Shown: piece after piece, positions 23,908 to 30,416 of the stretch
How positions within the stretch are numbered: the first letter of the stretch is position 1
How the letters are laid out: each line of letters starts with the position of its first letter
Source: a virus
Virus record (IMG/VR): IMGVR_UViG_3300029981_000266
Location: 1 to 30,416 of that record
Length of the DNA: 30,416 nt
Direction: 5' to 3' (one strand)
Position numbers and translations under genes: made by a program
Notes under the pieces: generated by a model
Database searches by the model: none
Seen by the model: the letters and a program-made list of their open reading frames with translations, nothing else
Told to the model about the DNA's origin: nothing

Positions 23908-23947
23908 AAAAAAAGCTTGGAAAAGTTCAACCTTAGCCCAAGCTTTT
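23908..23947 (-). terminator. Rho-independent terminator after the exported-protein gene
   Basis: AAAAGCTTGG and CCAAGCTTTT form a perfect 10-bp stem on the minus strand, and the T tract totals seven. It lies 35 bp after the exported-protein stop. The next gene starts about 38 bp beyond it. Confidence 0.88.
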
Positions 23948-23981
23948 AATACATTTTACAACTTTTCTTTTTTGTTAGTGC

Positions 23982-24413
23982 TTAACAATAAAACCGCAGG
24001 AAATTCCGGTCGGCTACATTGTCTTTGGCAGCGCTTATCATATGGGTCTGTAGTACTGGATTAAAGTTTTGATTACAAATATACCCGATATTATTTAGCT
24101 TAACTTTTTGATTTATATAATTAATTGCGATGTAGCTTTGCCAACCAACGTCTCTATTCCTTATCAGGTAAACAGCCGTCGCTCGCTGACTTCTTATTAC
24201 TGATTCTACCATTACCCCCGCTTGAACGGACGGGTTGATAAACATCACTTGCAACTTGCCGGAAATCGTTACTGCTACTAAATTAATTGGCTGAACTATC
24301 TGTCCTACAATGTAGGCGTTCGACTCAATTTTCTGATTGCCCCCGCTTTCGAAGGCATTTGCCGCGACCGTGAACAGTAGCATGCAAAAGATAAAACCCA
24401 ATAGTCTTTTCAT
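23982..24413 (-). CDS. Exported protein of unknown function, 143 aa
   Basis: MKRLLGFIFCMLLFTVAANA is a classic Sec signal peptide with a likely cleavage after ANA (residue 20). The mature part is about 123 aa, with I-V-x-Q-I-V-Q-P-I-N strands, two cysteines (near 112 and the final residue) that could form a disulfide, and RNRDVGWQSYIAINYIN. The sequence resembles small secreted beta proteins but no family is certain. A phage gene for a secreted or periplasmic protein could alter the host envelope or exclude other phages. It stands alone, with a terminator after it. Confidence 0.75.
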   Translation of the reverse strand: MKRLLGFIFCMLLFTVAANAFESGGNQKIESNAYIVGQIVQPINLVAVTISGKLQVMFINPSVQAGVMVESVIRSQRATAVYLIRNRDVGWQSYIAINYINQKVKLNNIGYICNQNFNPVLQTHMISAAKDNVADRNFLRFYC

Positions 24414-24478
24414 AAATGCTTTGTTTTGTTAATACTAATTTTTAAAAACTCAATAGGACTTACTAATACTTGGAAATG

Positions 24479-24760
24479 TTAAACCAGTTTCTTCATTGTT
24501 GAAGTAGGCTGGAACTTAATAGTTTTTGATTCCGGAATTTCCAGCGCTGCTCCTGTTAAAGGATTACGTCCTGTCCGTGCTGGATTTGTTTTTTGTTTAA
24601 AGATACCCAAACCAGGAAGGTTAACTGAATCACCACCGTCCCGAACTTCAGACGTAATAATTTCTGGCATTGCGTCAACCATTTTTTCTACGTCACCTTT
24701 ACTCAAACCAGTTTTAGCTGCGATAGCTACTACAAAATCATACTTTTTCATTCTTTTCAA
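24479..24760 (-). CDS. HU/IHF-family DNA-binding protein
   Basis: The 93-aa size fits. FVVAIAAKTGLSKGDVEKMV matches the N-terminal helices, VNLPGLGIFKQKTNPARTGR then NPLTG gives the beta arm with the N-P tip, and ALEIPESKTIKFQPTSTMK ends the fold. HU-like proteins bend and compact DNA. In phages they assist replication, recombination or packaging. ATG 24760 encodes MKRMKKYDF, and the second ATG three codons later would be equally good. Confidence 0.93.
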   Translation of the reverse strand: MKRMKKYDFVVAIAAKTGLSKGDVEKMVDAMPEIITSEVRDGGDSVNLPGLGIFKQKTNPARTGRNPLTGAALEIPESKTIKFQPTSTMKKLV

Positions 24761-24777
24761 TTTTTAAAATTTAACAA

Positions 24778-25185
24778 TTACATTTTAATTATATTGAACC
24801 CCGACTCTTCAAGTTTAGAAAGCAAGGATTCATACTTCATATCTCTTAACTCTGGGGTAGAATACCAAACAGAAATATCAACTCTTTTCACAAACGACGA
24901 GGGCAAAACTCCCTTGTTTATTGTTATACCGTATTCCCAATGAGCTGACGGTTTCTCAACAAAACGAATATCAATGTCTATGGATTGTATGTCGAAAATA
25001 TTGATAACAACTCCCGTTTCCAATGCTAACATTGATTTCTTGTAACGGTCTCCTTCCTCATCTTCTTCCTCGTCTTCTTCATCCAAGAAAGTTTTGACTT
25101 TGTCGCCCTTAACTTCCTTCCAATTCTTGCTTTCGAATAACGGCTTTCCGCCTTCTTCGGGTATATTGCTATTCTTTACATTCAT
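24778..25185 (-). CDS. Acidic hypothetical protein, 135 aa
   Basis: A run of Asp and Glu (DEEDEEEDEEGD, near 35-46) splits a hydrophilic N-terminus from a beta-alpha domain with VVINIFDIQSIDIDIRFVEK and a C-terminal helix. I recognise no family. It overlaps the winged-helix gene upstream by 17 bp. The acidic stretch could be a flexible linker or DNA mimic, but that is a guess. Confidence 0.6.
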   Translation of the reverse strand: MNVKNSNIPEEGGKPLFESKNWKEVKGDKVKTFLDEEDEEEDEEGDRYKKSMLALETGVVINIFDIQSIDIDIRFVEKPSAHWEYGITINKGVLPSSFVKRVDISVWYSTPELRDMKYESLLSKLEESGFNIIKM

Positions 25186-25504
25186 ATTCTTTTCCTTCTA
25201 ATCTAGCTTTTAAAATTTGCTCTATGCGTGCCCGTCCTCGGTCTTTTACGGCTTGAATGGTTAGTAGTTGCGACGGCGATTCATTGATCCGATACGCCCC
25301 GTATTTCCATGTTTCCAGATAACCAGCATTTGTTAAATACCCCCGATAAGTGTCAACGGTTGTCAACCCCTTGTCAGAGTCGTTGAACGCAATACCTCTA
25401 TTCCGGACATTGTTCAAAAGATGCTGTCGGGTTATGATATTCCCTGCCCCGACGGAGCGTATGTGCTCTATAACTGTTAACCATAATGTTTCCCCGCCTT
25501 TCAT
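25169..25504 (-). CDS. Winged-helix-type DNA-binding protein, 111 aa
   Basis: Residues 6-70 (LWLTVIEHIRSVGAGNIITR, QHLLNNVRNR, VDTYRGYLTNAGYLE then KYGAYRI) have the order of a winged helix: helix, helix, recognition helix, and a wing ending in YRI. The C-terminal part is a basic helix. It probably binds DNA as a small regulator. It couples by 4 bp to the 214-aa gene upstream. Confidence 0.65.
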   Translation of the reverse strand: MKGGETLWLTVIEHIRSVGAGNIITRQHLLNNVRNRGIAFNDSDKGLTTVDTYRGYLTNAGYLETWKYGAYRINESPSQLLTIQAVKDRGRARIEQILKARLEGKEYECKE

Positions 25505-26145
25505 CTACCCAATTGTATTTTACGTTGTACTTTGATGAACGACATAGCAGCTCCCCAAGCTTGGTCCGATATTAGTTGCACGCTATTTCCCAAAGCCCAT
25601 ACGTGAGTTGTTATTTCTGAAGTGCAATCTTGAATTGCGTATCTAACTTGACGCTTTACAAGTTGCACTTCTATCGTAAAATTATAATCGTTAATTCGTA
25701 TTACCAAATATTTTAGATTATCTTTATTGTAACCGCCGTTGATTGGGTGATCGTACACTTTCCCTGTGACAAAATGAACTCCCCAAACATCATCTATTGA
25801 ACGAATATGCCTGCATAATTCATCATTAACATCTTTGGTAGGAACTAATGCCACGAAGTTAGGATCCGGCAACCAGTCAGAAATACCTTTGAACATATAA
25901 TTTGGAATTATAACCTTGCCGTGGGTAAAGAGCTGGTCTTTTAAACGGTTGCGTTCTTTGTCAACTTGCAAAGCATGGTTAGCAGAAGCTGACATATCTA
26001 CCCCCCTTTGTATTGCTATTGCTTCTGATTCTTCAAATTTTGAAACTAATAAATGTATCAACTTGCTTTGGTTAACAAGTATCTGGTCTGAGGCTTTTAT
26101 TTCATGCCGGAGTATCCAGCTGGCCAATTGATTTACGATTTTCAT
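25501..26145 (-). CDS. Hypothetical protein, 214 aa
   Basis: The N-terminal half is helical (WILRHEIKASDQILVNQSK, ALQVDKERNRLKDQLF), and the C-terminal half has GGYNKDNLKYLVIRINDYNF then TIEVQLVKRQ, with a TH-x-WAL end. The latter faintly recalls synthetase-fold segments, but the catalytic residues are not placed correctly. I give no function. It overlaps the UDG-like gene by 44 bp, unusually long for this genome, so the true start may be one of the later codons. Confidence 0.6.
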   Translation of the reverse strand: MKIVNQLASWILRHEIKASDQILVNQSKLIHLLVSKFEESEAIAIQRGVDMSASANHALQVDKERNRLKDQLFTHGKVIIPNYMFKGISDWLPDPNFVALVPTKDVNDELCRHIRSIDDVWGVHFVTGKVYDHPINGGYNKDNLKYLVIRINDYNFTIEVQLVKRQVRYAIQDCTSEITTHVWALGNSVQLISDQAWGAAMSFIKVQRKIQLGR

Positions 26146-26527
26146 TTACGGTTTTATTTATGATTTCTATTTGTACATTGCTAAGAGAACGACTTGCCGG
26201 ATGAGGCACGAATATCATCGGTCGGTTTAAAGCGGTTATTGTATCAAGATACCTGTTAACAGTTTCCTTTGCTTGATTACCGCAAACTAATATCATATCA
26301 AACTTGCCTAGCTTCAAGATAACCTTTTCAAAATGTTCATAGTTCGGTTTTGGCTTGCCTTTTGCAGTGATTGTCATTTCGTTTGTGGTGTTGCAAAAGA
26401 AAGCTTGATTATCTTCGCCTATCATTTTCTGAATTGTCCTTGCGCTCTTGTTGTGAGGGTTTGGGATAAATACCGTTGGCAAGTCTCTATCTCCCCAAGC
26501 GTTCTGAAGTATGCAAATTATTTTCAT
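26102..26527 (-). CDS. Uracil-DNA glycosylase superfamily-like protein (tentative)
   Basis: The 141-aa protein opens IICILQNAWG, has FDMILVCGNQAKETV near residue 80 and ends in FVPHPASRSLS near 113. A first strand with N-A-W, a central hydrophobic strand followed by G-N-x-A, and a HP-x-S-R-x-L-S loop match the layout of UDG-superfamily folds, with HPAS like the DNA-intercalation or catalytic His loop. It is shorter than classical UDG and lacks the GQDPYH motif, so activity is uncertain. It is the first gene after the structured leader at 26552. Confidence 0.5.
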   Translation of the reverse strand: MKIICILQNAWGDRDLPTVFIPNPHNKSARTIQKMIGEDNQAFFCNTTNEMTITAKGKPKPNYEHFEKVILKLGKFDMILVCGNQAKETVNRYLDTITALNRPMIFVPHPASRSLSNVQIEIINKTVNENRKSIGQLDTPA

Positions 26528-26551
26528 ATCTGGTTAGTTTTATTTTACAAG

Positions 26552-26672
26552 AAACATTCAGCAGAGTCGAGGGTTTTCTTTGTTCCTTAGCGCGCTCCCC
26601 ATTTCGAACCTACGACGCAGTAAAAGTGCGACATTGGTTCTGTTATCTTGCAAACTCCTCTGCTGAATGTTT
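26552..26672 (-). ncRNA. Structured RNA closed by a 15-bp inverted repeat, probable 5' leader
   Basis: AAACATTCAGCAGAG at 26552-26566 and CTCTGCTGAATGTTT at 26658-26672 are perfect reverse complements enclosing 91 nt. Inside, on the minus strand, GAACC...GGTTC encloses CGCA-CTTTTAC-TGCG, and a GAG/CTC step extends the outer stem. GGTTC can also pair with a later GGAAC, so two folds compete. A promoter-like pair lies upstream and the UDG-like start codon 25 bp downstream. It may be a riboswitch-like leader or an independent RNA. It is not a normal tRNA. Confidence 0.6.
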
Positions 26673-26729
26673 AATATCTTTCTGTCGGTATGAATAACGT
26701 TGGGGAGTCGGGGAAGGTATTTCATCAAC

Positions 26730-26763
26730 GAAAGATACAAGTTTCCTCTGGACTCCTTCAAAA
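26730..26763 (-). promoter_or_regulatory. Bacteroidota-type promoter upstream of the structured leader
   Basis: TTTTG (26763-26759) and TATCTTTC (26737-26730) are separated by 21 nt. The second matches the -7 box TAnnTTTG at all but the last base and is nearly the same as in the two repeat promoters. It follows the stop of the 129-aa gene by about 12 bp. Transcription would start near 26723, giving a leader of about 196 nt before the UDG-like ATG. Confidence 0.6.
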
Positions 26764-26775
26764 TCTTCCAATCTT

Positions 26776-27165
26776 CTATTCTTTGTTTCTCTCCTCTCGT
26801 ATACGCAGGCTCGCTTCGCTCGCTTTAACCCCCTTTAAATCCCCCTTGCTCCAATGCCATCTATCAAACAATTTTAAGCTGTTGTCAAAAGCATACGAAC
26901 CTTGGTTTTGCATTAAGAATGATATCAATGTTTCATCCCTTGGATTGTTCGGCTTCAACGTTAAAGAAGTGCTTTCTCCAAAACAAACAACTTTCAGCGG
27001 CGAATTTTGTACTCTGAAAAATCCAGCTGATGTTGGCTTCAATTGAACTATTTTACCGCCCCTTTTAACAGGCATATCTTTGAATGCTATATCGCAATGG
27101 TTCACAATATCGGGGAATATGACAGGGAAGGTGAAACCAACGGTCTCAAAAACAATGTATTTCAT
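26776..27165 (-). CDS. Hypothetical protein, 129 aa
   Basis: The N-terminal 60 residues are beta-rich and hydrophobic (YIVFETVGFTFPVIFPDIVNH, then RGGKIVQLKPTSAGFF). The C-terminal end is a basic-acidic helix. I recognise no family. It may contain a small barrel. It ends just before the promoter at 26730-26763, and its own upstream spacer (27166-27223, 58 bp) shows no clear promoter box. Confidence 0.6.
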   Translation of the reverse strand: MKYIVFETVGFTFPVIFPDIVNHCDIAFKDMPVKRGGKIVQLKPTSAGFFRVQNSPLKVVCFGESTSLTLKPNNPRDETLISFLMQNQGSYAFDNSLKLFDRWHWSKGDLKGVKASEASLRIREERNKE

Positions 27166-27223
27166 ATTGTATGCTTGCTAAATGATTATTAATACAGGTT
27201 GATACATTTTACCGCATTCGGGA

Positions 27224-27592
27224 TTAAAATTGCTTACCATCGTTAGGTTCGCCTTGGGATTGCGCTCTTAGAGCGGTTATAATATACATCTTCCCGTCAG
27301 ATTCATTCTTTTCAACTTTTATATTATTAACCCTGAAAAGTGTATCTATGGATATGTCAAAGTTAGAATCCCAAAGCTTTTGATTATACATAATGTAAAA
27401 CGTATGTTCATACCCGCGTGACTTACTCATAGAGCGGGTGAACGTAACATTTTTCATATGCGTCGGAAGTATGCTTTTAATCTTGTTCTTGATCTTTTCA
27501 AACTCTTCATAACTCAAAGTATTGAAGTCTGCATTCCGGAGAGCGTTAACCGCTTTAACAAAGCCAGTGGCATTAAATGTATTGCTTTTCAT
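27224..27592 (-). CDS. Hypothetical protein, 122 aa
   Basis: It starts MKSNTFNATGFVKAVNAL and has a helical LSYEEFEKIKNKIKSILP segment. A strand-rich part with YEHTFYIMYNQKLW follows, then a hydrophilic tail. I recognise no family. Its ATG overlaps the stop of the 42-aa membrane protein gene as TAATG. Confidence 0.6.
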   Translation of the reverse strand: MKSNTFNATGFVKAVNALRNADFNTLSYEEFEKIKNKIKSILPTHMKNVTFTRSMSKSRGYEHTFYIMYNQKLWDSNFDISIDTLFRVNNIKVEKNESDGKMYIITALRAQSQGEPNDGKQF

Positions 27593-27720
27593 TATCGTTT
27601 TAATATGTTTTTAATAAATTTGGCTAACTTGCTAGCTGGGTAGTTTAGTAGATACAATCCCAACATTGAGCCGAACAATATAAAGCCGTATAATAATACG
27701 GTCAAAGTTTCTTTTTTCAT
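27592..27720 (-). CDS. Small single-pass membrane protein, 42 aa
   Basis: MKKETLTVLLYGFILFGSML then GLYLLNYP forms one membrane span, followed by a basic tail (KLAKFIKNILKR). The gene is coupled on both sides: its ATG overlaps the preceding stop (ATGA) and its stop overlaps the next start (TAATG). That supports it despite its length. Its role is unknown. A membrane-disrupting or inhibitor peptide is one possibility. Confidence 0.7.
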   Translation of the reverse strand: MKKETLTVLLYGFILFGSMLGLYLLNYPASKLAKFIKNILKR

Positions 27721-28202
27721 GCTTTATAATGTATTTTGTAAGTTCCATAATCTTTGGTGACCAATAGACCGTATGTTTCTTCAGGAGTCCAAAAGTAAGC
27801 GGCGGTGGGAGTTACGTTAGACATTATCCAACCAGATCCCTTGTACTCGCTGTTTAGAGATGCATTTCTCTTTTCCATACGATAAAAATTACTAATTCTG
27901 AACTCTTTCAAAATAGCAAATGCGACTCCTATTTCTTCTTCTTTGATTTGCGCAAAAACAGATTCAAAATCTGACTTGAACTCTTTATATTCAAAGCGGC
28001 TGGTTTGCGGTTCGTTATTCGTGTTTCTTCTTTTTATCCCAATGTCAACTTTTTGGAATTGTTGATTTTGGGTAGTTCCTAAAATAGTATATCCCATTTC
28101 ATTGCAAATAGTTCTGACTCCTTCCGCTTGTTTGTCTAATCCTATTACATCTACCGAAATAAAACACCAAACGTATTTGGCTAAAAATTCTTCTTTTGTC
28201 AT
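27717..28202 (-). CDS. Hypothetical protein, 161 aa
   Basis: It opens MTKEEFLAKYVWCFISVDVIGLD and continues with TICNEMGYTILGTTQNQQF, an alpha/beta alternation. The C-terminal half has TAAYFWTPEETYGLLVTKDYG. I recognise no family. It is coupled upstream by a 4-bp overlap and downstream to the 42-aa membrane gene. Confidence 0.6.
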   Translation of the reverse strand: MTKEEFLAKYVWCFISVDVIGLDKQAEGVRTICNEMGYTILGTTQNQQFQKVDIGIKRRNTNNEPQTSRFEYKEFKSDFESVFAQIKEEEIGVAFAILKEFRISNFYRMEKRNASLNSEYKGSGWIMSNVTPTAAYFWTPEETYGLLVTKDYGTYKIHYKA

Positions 28203-28513
28203 TTGTATAAGTCTATTACCATTGTTCTATGGTCGTTAATACCTTTGTTATCTGTGTTAGGGTGGTACGTTGGGTCTATTGATACTACTACAACCCTCTT
28301 GCATTTATACGGAAGTTTGATTTGCTTCCAATTCCCATTCAAAACATAATTAATATGTAAATCAAACACCTCGTGTTTGACAAGTTTGCCGCTGTGATAA
28401 ACATATTCATTTTCACCTCGGCTGTGAAGCGGAACGACTATTCTTTTTACACGCTCAACTGAAAGTGAAAGATTCACTTCAAACTCCAATCCTGCAAATC
28501 TAATTGTTTTCAT
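28199..28513 (-). CDS. Hypothetical protein, 104 aa
   Basis: The sequence is beta-rich (IRFAGLEFEVNLSLSVERVK, DLHINYVLNGNWKQIKLP, RVVVVSIDPTYHPN). I recognise no family. Its ATG abuts the 71-aa gene's stop and its stop overlaps the next start. Confidence 0.6.
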   Translation of the reverse strand: MKTIRFAGLEFEVNLSLSVERVKRIVVPLHSRGENEYVYHSGKLVKHEVFDLHINYVLNGNWKQIKLPYKCKRVVVVSIDPTYHPNTDNKGINDHRTMVIDLYK

Positions 28514-28728
28514 TATTTCTTGTAGTGAATTGATTCAATAAAAAATATGTCTAAATCTTCCACCTTATAAAGCGGATGTCCTTCTATCCAAATTTTCTTT
28601 ACTTCATCGTGCAACAACGTTGGTGTTGATAATTTATCAATGTCCCTTGGCAGCTCTATTTCAATTTGTACGTTACCTTGAAAGAATATTTTTTGTTGCA
28701 CTCTGAAATTCATTAATACTTTCTCCAT
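28513..28728 (-). CDS. Hypothetical protein, 71 aa
   Basis: It begins MEKVLMNFRVQQKIFFQGNV then QIEIELP, two likely strands, followed by a short helix and a strand near the end (LDIFFIES). No family is recognised. It overlaps both neighbours by one base. Confidence 0.6.
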   Translation of the reverse strand: MEKVLMNFRVQQKIFFQGNVQIEIELPRDIDKLSTPTLLHDEVKKIWIEGHPLYKVEDLDIFFIESIHYKK

Positions 28729-29012
28729 TACCGTTTCTTTTTACGCTCTTGTTTACGGCGATCTCGCCTTGATTCTTTACCACTTTTATAATTCAGACAA
28801 TTAAAATTGCTTATAACCAATGATTCTCTTTCGATTAATCTTTCACATTTTTCTCGTATAGTTGCTTCCTCACGCGGTAACAATATTTGTTCTCCTTCGA
28901 CAATGATTACATGATGAGTCTCATGAACTCTAGCTAACAACTCGGCTCTTGCCATTAAATCGGCGGAGCGACATCCAATAAGAACAATTCGTTTGCCATC
29001 AGTTATTTTCAT
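28728..29012 (-). CDS. Basic hypothetical protein, 94 aa
   Basis: I start it at ATG 29012 (MKITDGKRIVLIGC). The open frame reaches a TTG at 29054, but that part lies inside the 38-aa membrane gene. The first 50 residues look like strand-helix-strand (RIVLIGC, ADLMARAELLARV, HHVIIVEGEQ). The C-terminus is extremely basic (ESRRDRRKQERKKKR), as in nucleic-acid-binding tails. No family is recognised. Confidence 0.6.
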   Translation of the reverse strand: MKITDGKRIVLIGCRSADLMARAELLARVHETHHVIIVEGEQILLPREEATIREKCERLIERESLVISNFNCLNYKSGKESRRDRRKQERKKKR

Positions 29013-29115
29013 CGTTTTTGTTTTTGCTGTACTTAATGTTATGAATTGCTGCAAACGATAATAGAGCTACGTAAAACAATACCGCCACTGTAATAGGTAT
29101 GTAATTTTCTTCCAT
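28999..29115 (-). CDS. Small single-pass membrane protein, 38 aa
   Basis: MEENYIPITVAVLFYVALLS then FAAIHNIKYSKNKN shows one hydrophobic helix with an acidic start and a basic tail. It starts 3 bp after the previous gene's stop and overlaps the next ATG by 14 bp. The support is this spacing and the clear span. No function is known. Confidence 0.6.
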   Translation of the reverse strand: MEENYIPITVAVLFYVALLSFAAIHNIKYSKNKNDENN

Positions 29116-29117
29116 GA

Positions 29118-29231
29118 TTAATTTTGACAAACGTAAAAAGCCATGTACTTGTACACCCATTGTTCAGGACAATTATTTACCGCTAATGCGTAATAATAAA
29201 ATGGAGCGTGTGGGTTGAATCCTTTCACCAT
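29118..29231 (-). CDS. Tiny hypothetical protein, 37 aa
   Basis: It reads MVKGFNPHAPFYYYALAVN then NCPEQWVYKYMAF, ending VCQN, so it is aromatic-rich with two cysteines. Its ATG follows the 90-aa gene's stop by 2 bp and its stop precedes the next ATG by 2 bp, which supports it as a gene. Confidence 0.55.
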   Translation of the reverse strand: MVKGFNPHAPFYYYALAVNNCPEQWVYKYMAFYVCQN

Positions 29232-29233
29232 GA

Positions 29234-29506
29234 TTACTCCATTGAAGAGGTTAATGACTCTTCAACTTCCTCCAAAGAGGACTCAACTGACTCAATAGCT
29301 TGAAATGCCACATCGAGATTTTCAACGGCTTGTTCTGAAGTTGAATAACGCTCCGAGCCTTGTAGGTTTTCCGGCACATTATCATAGTACTCTTGTTCTT
29401 CGTCTTTGATTCCTTCAACCATAGACTTAAACTCTTCAATTCTTTCCTTAATTCCAGTCAGCTCCTCAAGAGCTTTTTCGATTTGTTTTCTGCGAGTTTT
29501 ATTCAT
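29234..29506 (-). CDS. Coiled-coil protein, 90 aa
   Basis: The protein consists of two helices: TRRKQIEKALEELTGIKERI and a C-terminal VAFQAIESVESSLEEVEESL. They flank a YYDNVPENLQGSERY turn. This DN-PENLQGSERY hinge between two coiled-coil helices recurs in small phage and prophage proteins of Gram-positive and other bacteria, whose function is unknown to me. It sits in the small-gene cluster. Confidence 0.7.
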   Translation of the reverse strand: MNKTRRKQIEKALEELTGIKERIEEFKSMVEGIKDEEQEYYDNVPENLQGSERYSTSEQAVENLDVAFQAIESVESSLEEVEESLTSSME

Positions 29507-29513
29507 GACTTTG

Positions 29514-29750
29514 TTATTTAATTGATTCTTGTAAAATTGCTATTGTATCTTCTATTTTGTGAACGGCAGAATAAAGTTTTTGGTTTACCGCTTTTTGCGC
29601 CATCGTAACTTCGTTATGTTTGTTACCGTTCAATGCTATCTTTACTTTTGTATCAACCTTTTCAACCGCCATAATGCGGTATATTATTATAGATGAATCT
29701 GACAACCTCTTAATTTCAGCTTCTATTGCCTTCTTGCTTCTTTCTAACAT
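29514..29750 (-). CDS. Helical hypothetical protein, 78 aa
   Basis: It begins MLERSKKAIEAEIKRLSDSS and ends LYSAVHKIEDTIAILQESIK, two likely helices with a beta-type middle. No family is recognised. It overlaps the 95-aa gene by 7 bp. Confidence 0.55.
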   Translation of the reverse strand: MLERSKKAIEAEIKRLSDSSIIIYRIMAVEKVDTKVKIALNGNKHNEVTMAQKAVNQKLYSAVHKIEDTIAILQESIK

Positions 29751-30031
29751 ATAATTTTGTATTTCCCGTATAACTTATCTTCCAAAATTTCTTGGCTTTC
29801 TTTGTTAAGTGACGGAATTGTAGTTACTCCATTATTAATAACTTTGGAGAAACAATAACAATGCGCTGATACAATTTTGTACACCGTATGCAGCATAGAG
29901 CCGTCCTCTTGCTTTATAACGCGCAACCCGCAAACCTCGAAGTTTCCCATCTTTAAATGGCCACCGCTGGCAGTGTCTGTTAGTGTCAGCGGCTTGTTTA
30001 AACGGAGTAACCCGTATGTTGGTTTATTCAC
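29744..30031 (-). CDS. Hypothetical protein, 95 aa
   Basis: It begins MNKPTYGLLRLNKPLTLTDT, has GNFEVCGLRVIKQEDG and a HCYCFSKV cysteine pair, and ends helical. No family is recognised. It overlaps its upstream neighbour by 4 bp. Confidence 0.55.
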   Translation of the reverse strand: MNKPTYGLLRLNKPLTLTDTASGGHLKMGNFEVCGLRVIKQEDGSMLHTVYKIVSAHCYCFSKVINNGVTTIPSLNKESQEILEDKLYGKYKIIC

Positions 30032-30297
30032 CTTATTTGGTCTTGATTAATTATTAATACGTTACCGACGATTATGTCGGCGAGTCCAGCCTTTTGAGCT
30101 ATCATAGTCGCTTCTACGTTTTCGTCCAACCAGTTTACCTTACCTTCCTCGTTTAACACCATAATCTTTTGCTCCGGCAGGTAAACCACTTCTATGTAAC
30201 CTTCAACGAATTTCTGAAGTTCTTCCAATGTGAAGTAACTTCCATTTTGTGGTTCAACTTCGACGGAAGTACCGTCTACTCGTATATGCCTTGCCAT
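30028..30297 (-). CDS. Hypothetical protein, 89 aa
   Basis: The sequence MARHIRVDGTSVEVEPQNGS then FTLEELQKFVEGYIEVVYLP, followed by MVLNEEGK near residue 47, resembles the DUF3846-type fold (strands, a helix with LE-LQ-FVGG-IE, then NE-G). I assign this from the pattern only. The start lies 1 bp after the stop of the gene at the window edge. Confidence 0.6.
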   Translation of the reverse strand: MARHIRVDGTSVEVEPQNGSYFTLEELQKFVEGYIEVVYLPEQKIMVLNEEGKVNWLDENVEATMIAQKAGLADIIVGNVLIINQDQIR

Positions 30298-30298
30298 A

Positions 30299-30415
30299 TT
30301 ACTTGTAGATTTTATTGTGTTGGTCTTGATAATACTGACATTCCAATTTGTCTTTGGTCAAATTAACAGCGAAAGGAGCGGAGTAGTTTGAACTGGCCAA
30401 TACAAGATAGCGCAT
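30299..30415 (-). CDS. Hypothetical ORF at the window edge, 38 aa or longer
   Basis: An ATG at 30415 gives MRYLVLASSNYSAPFAVNLT and an end at YYQDQHNKIYK with TAA. Its stop lies 1 bp before the next ATG, which supports the frame. The ATG may be internal, as upstream sequence is missing. No family is recognised. Confidence 0.5.
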   Translation of the reverse strand: MRYLVLASSNYSAPFAVNLTKDKLECQYYQDQHNKIYK

Positions 30416-30416
30416 A

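Noticed and set aside
23871-23930. 20-codon extension of the 93-aa protein from a TTG
   Set aside because: The stretch covers the terminator hairpin and T-run of the gene upstream. ATG 23870 is the plausible start.
25501-26145. RelA/SpoT-like synthetase reading of the GGYNKDNLKYL...TIEVQLV segment
   Set aside because: Only a weak resemblance in one strand pair. The catalytic acidic and ATP-binding residues of the fold are not identifiable.
26567-26657. tRNA-Lys-like segment: CTTTTAC loop on a 4-bp stem and GGTTCGAA on the minus strand
   Set aside because: The T stem has no matching 3' strand, no D arm is present, and the anticodon stem is one pair short. At most it is a tRNA remnant or mimic, so I kept it within the structured leader.
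1-30416. CRISPR array, insertion sequence, integrase or attachment site
   Set aside because: No regularly spaced short repeats, no transposase or recombinase motifs and no tRNA-gene-linked direct repeats were seen.

Overview
The window is a 30.4 kb piece of a tailed-phage (Caudoviricetes) genome. It carries a large terminase, portal, Mu gpF-like head protein, fibre-like protein, holin and spanin-like gene, plus phage-type nucleic-acid enzymes. Every credible gene lies on the minus strand, so transcription runs right to left. Genes are tightly packed with ATGA or TAATG overlaps and the DNA is AT-rich. Start codons lack Shine-Dalgarno sequences and sit behind A/T-rich stretches. The recognisable promoters carry the Bacteroidota -7 box (TAnnTTTG). 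These points suggest a host in the Bacteroidota, but that is inference. No integrase, repressor or host gene is visible.

Layout in the direction of transcription. (i) 30.4-24.8 kb is a run of small accessory genes, mostly unknown. Several ORFs under 60 codons are supported by coupled start/stop junctions, and a UDG-like gene lies behind a long structured leader. (ii) 24.8-20.7 kb holds an HU/IHF-like protein, an exported protein, a tandem paralogous pair, a DnaQ-type exonuclease and two unknown genes ended by a terminator. (iii) 20.7-12.4 kb holds TerL, a DUF6527-like protein, a probable DNA-modifying glycosyltransferase, dUTPase, a DPPY methyltransferase, a UvrD-like helicase, a DUF2786 protein and a FEN-type exonuclease. 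The helicase and DUF2786 genes start behind two copies of one promoter-bearing repeat. (iv) 12.4-1.0 kb is the virion and lysis block. It contains leader-peptide and DWRN-module proteins, an alpha-glutamyl/putrescinyl thymine pyrophosphorylase-like base-hypermodification gene, portal, fibre, holin, spanin-like protein, a lysine-rich protein, an HELGH metalloprotease and an Mu gpF-like protein. (v) 1.05-0.74 kb carries a circularly permuted tmRNA gene, followed by a small gene and a radical SAM gene cut by the window edge.

The most unusual content is as follows. The tmRNA is permuted: its acceptor piece comes before its coding piece, it has a G3-U70 alanine identity pair, and its tag ends APLRAVA. 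At least four proteins share a short N-terminal leader motif. A further GHNVGD-to-DWRN module is duplicated between two virion-block proteins. The metalloprotease frame holds an in-frame TAA directly after what looks like its natural start. A base-hypermodification protein and a TET-associated-type glycosyltransferase occur in the same window, suggesting modified genomic DNA. A 15-bp inverted repeat encloses a structured RNA between a promoter and the UDG-like gene.
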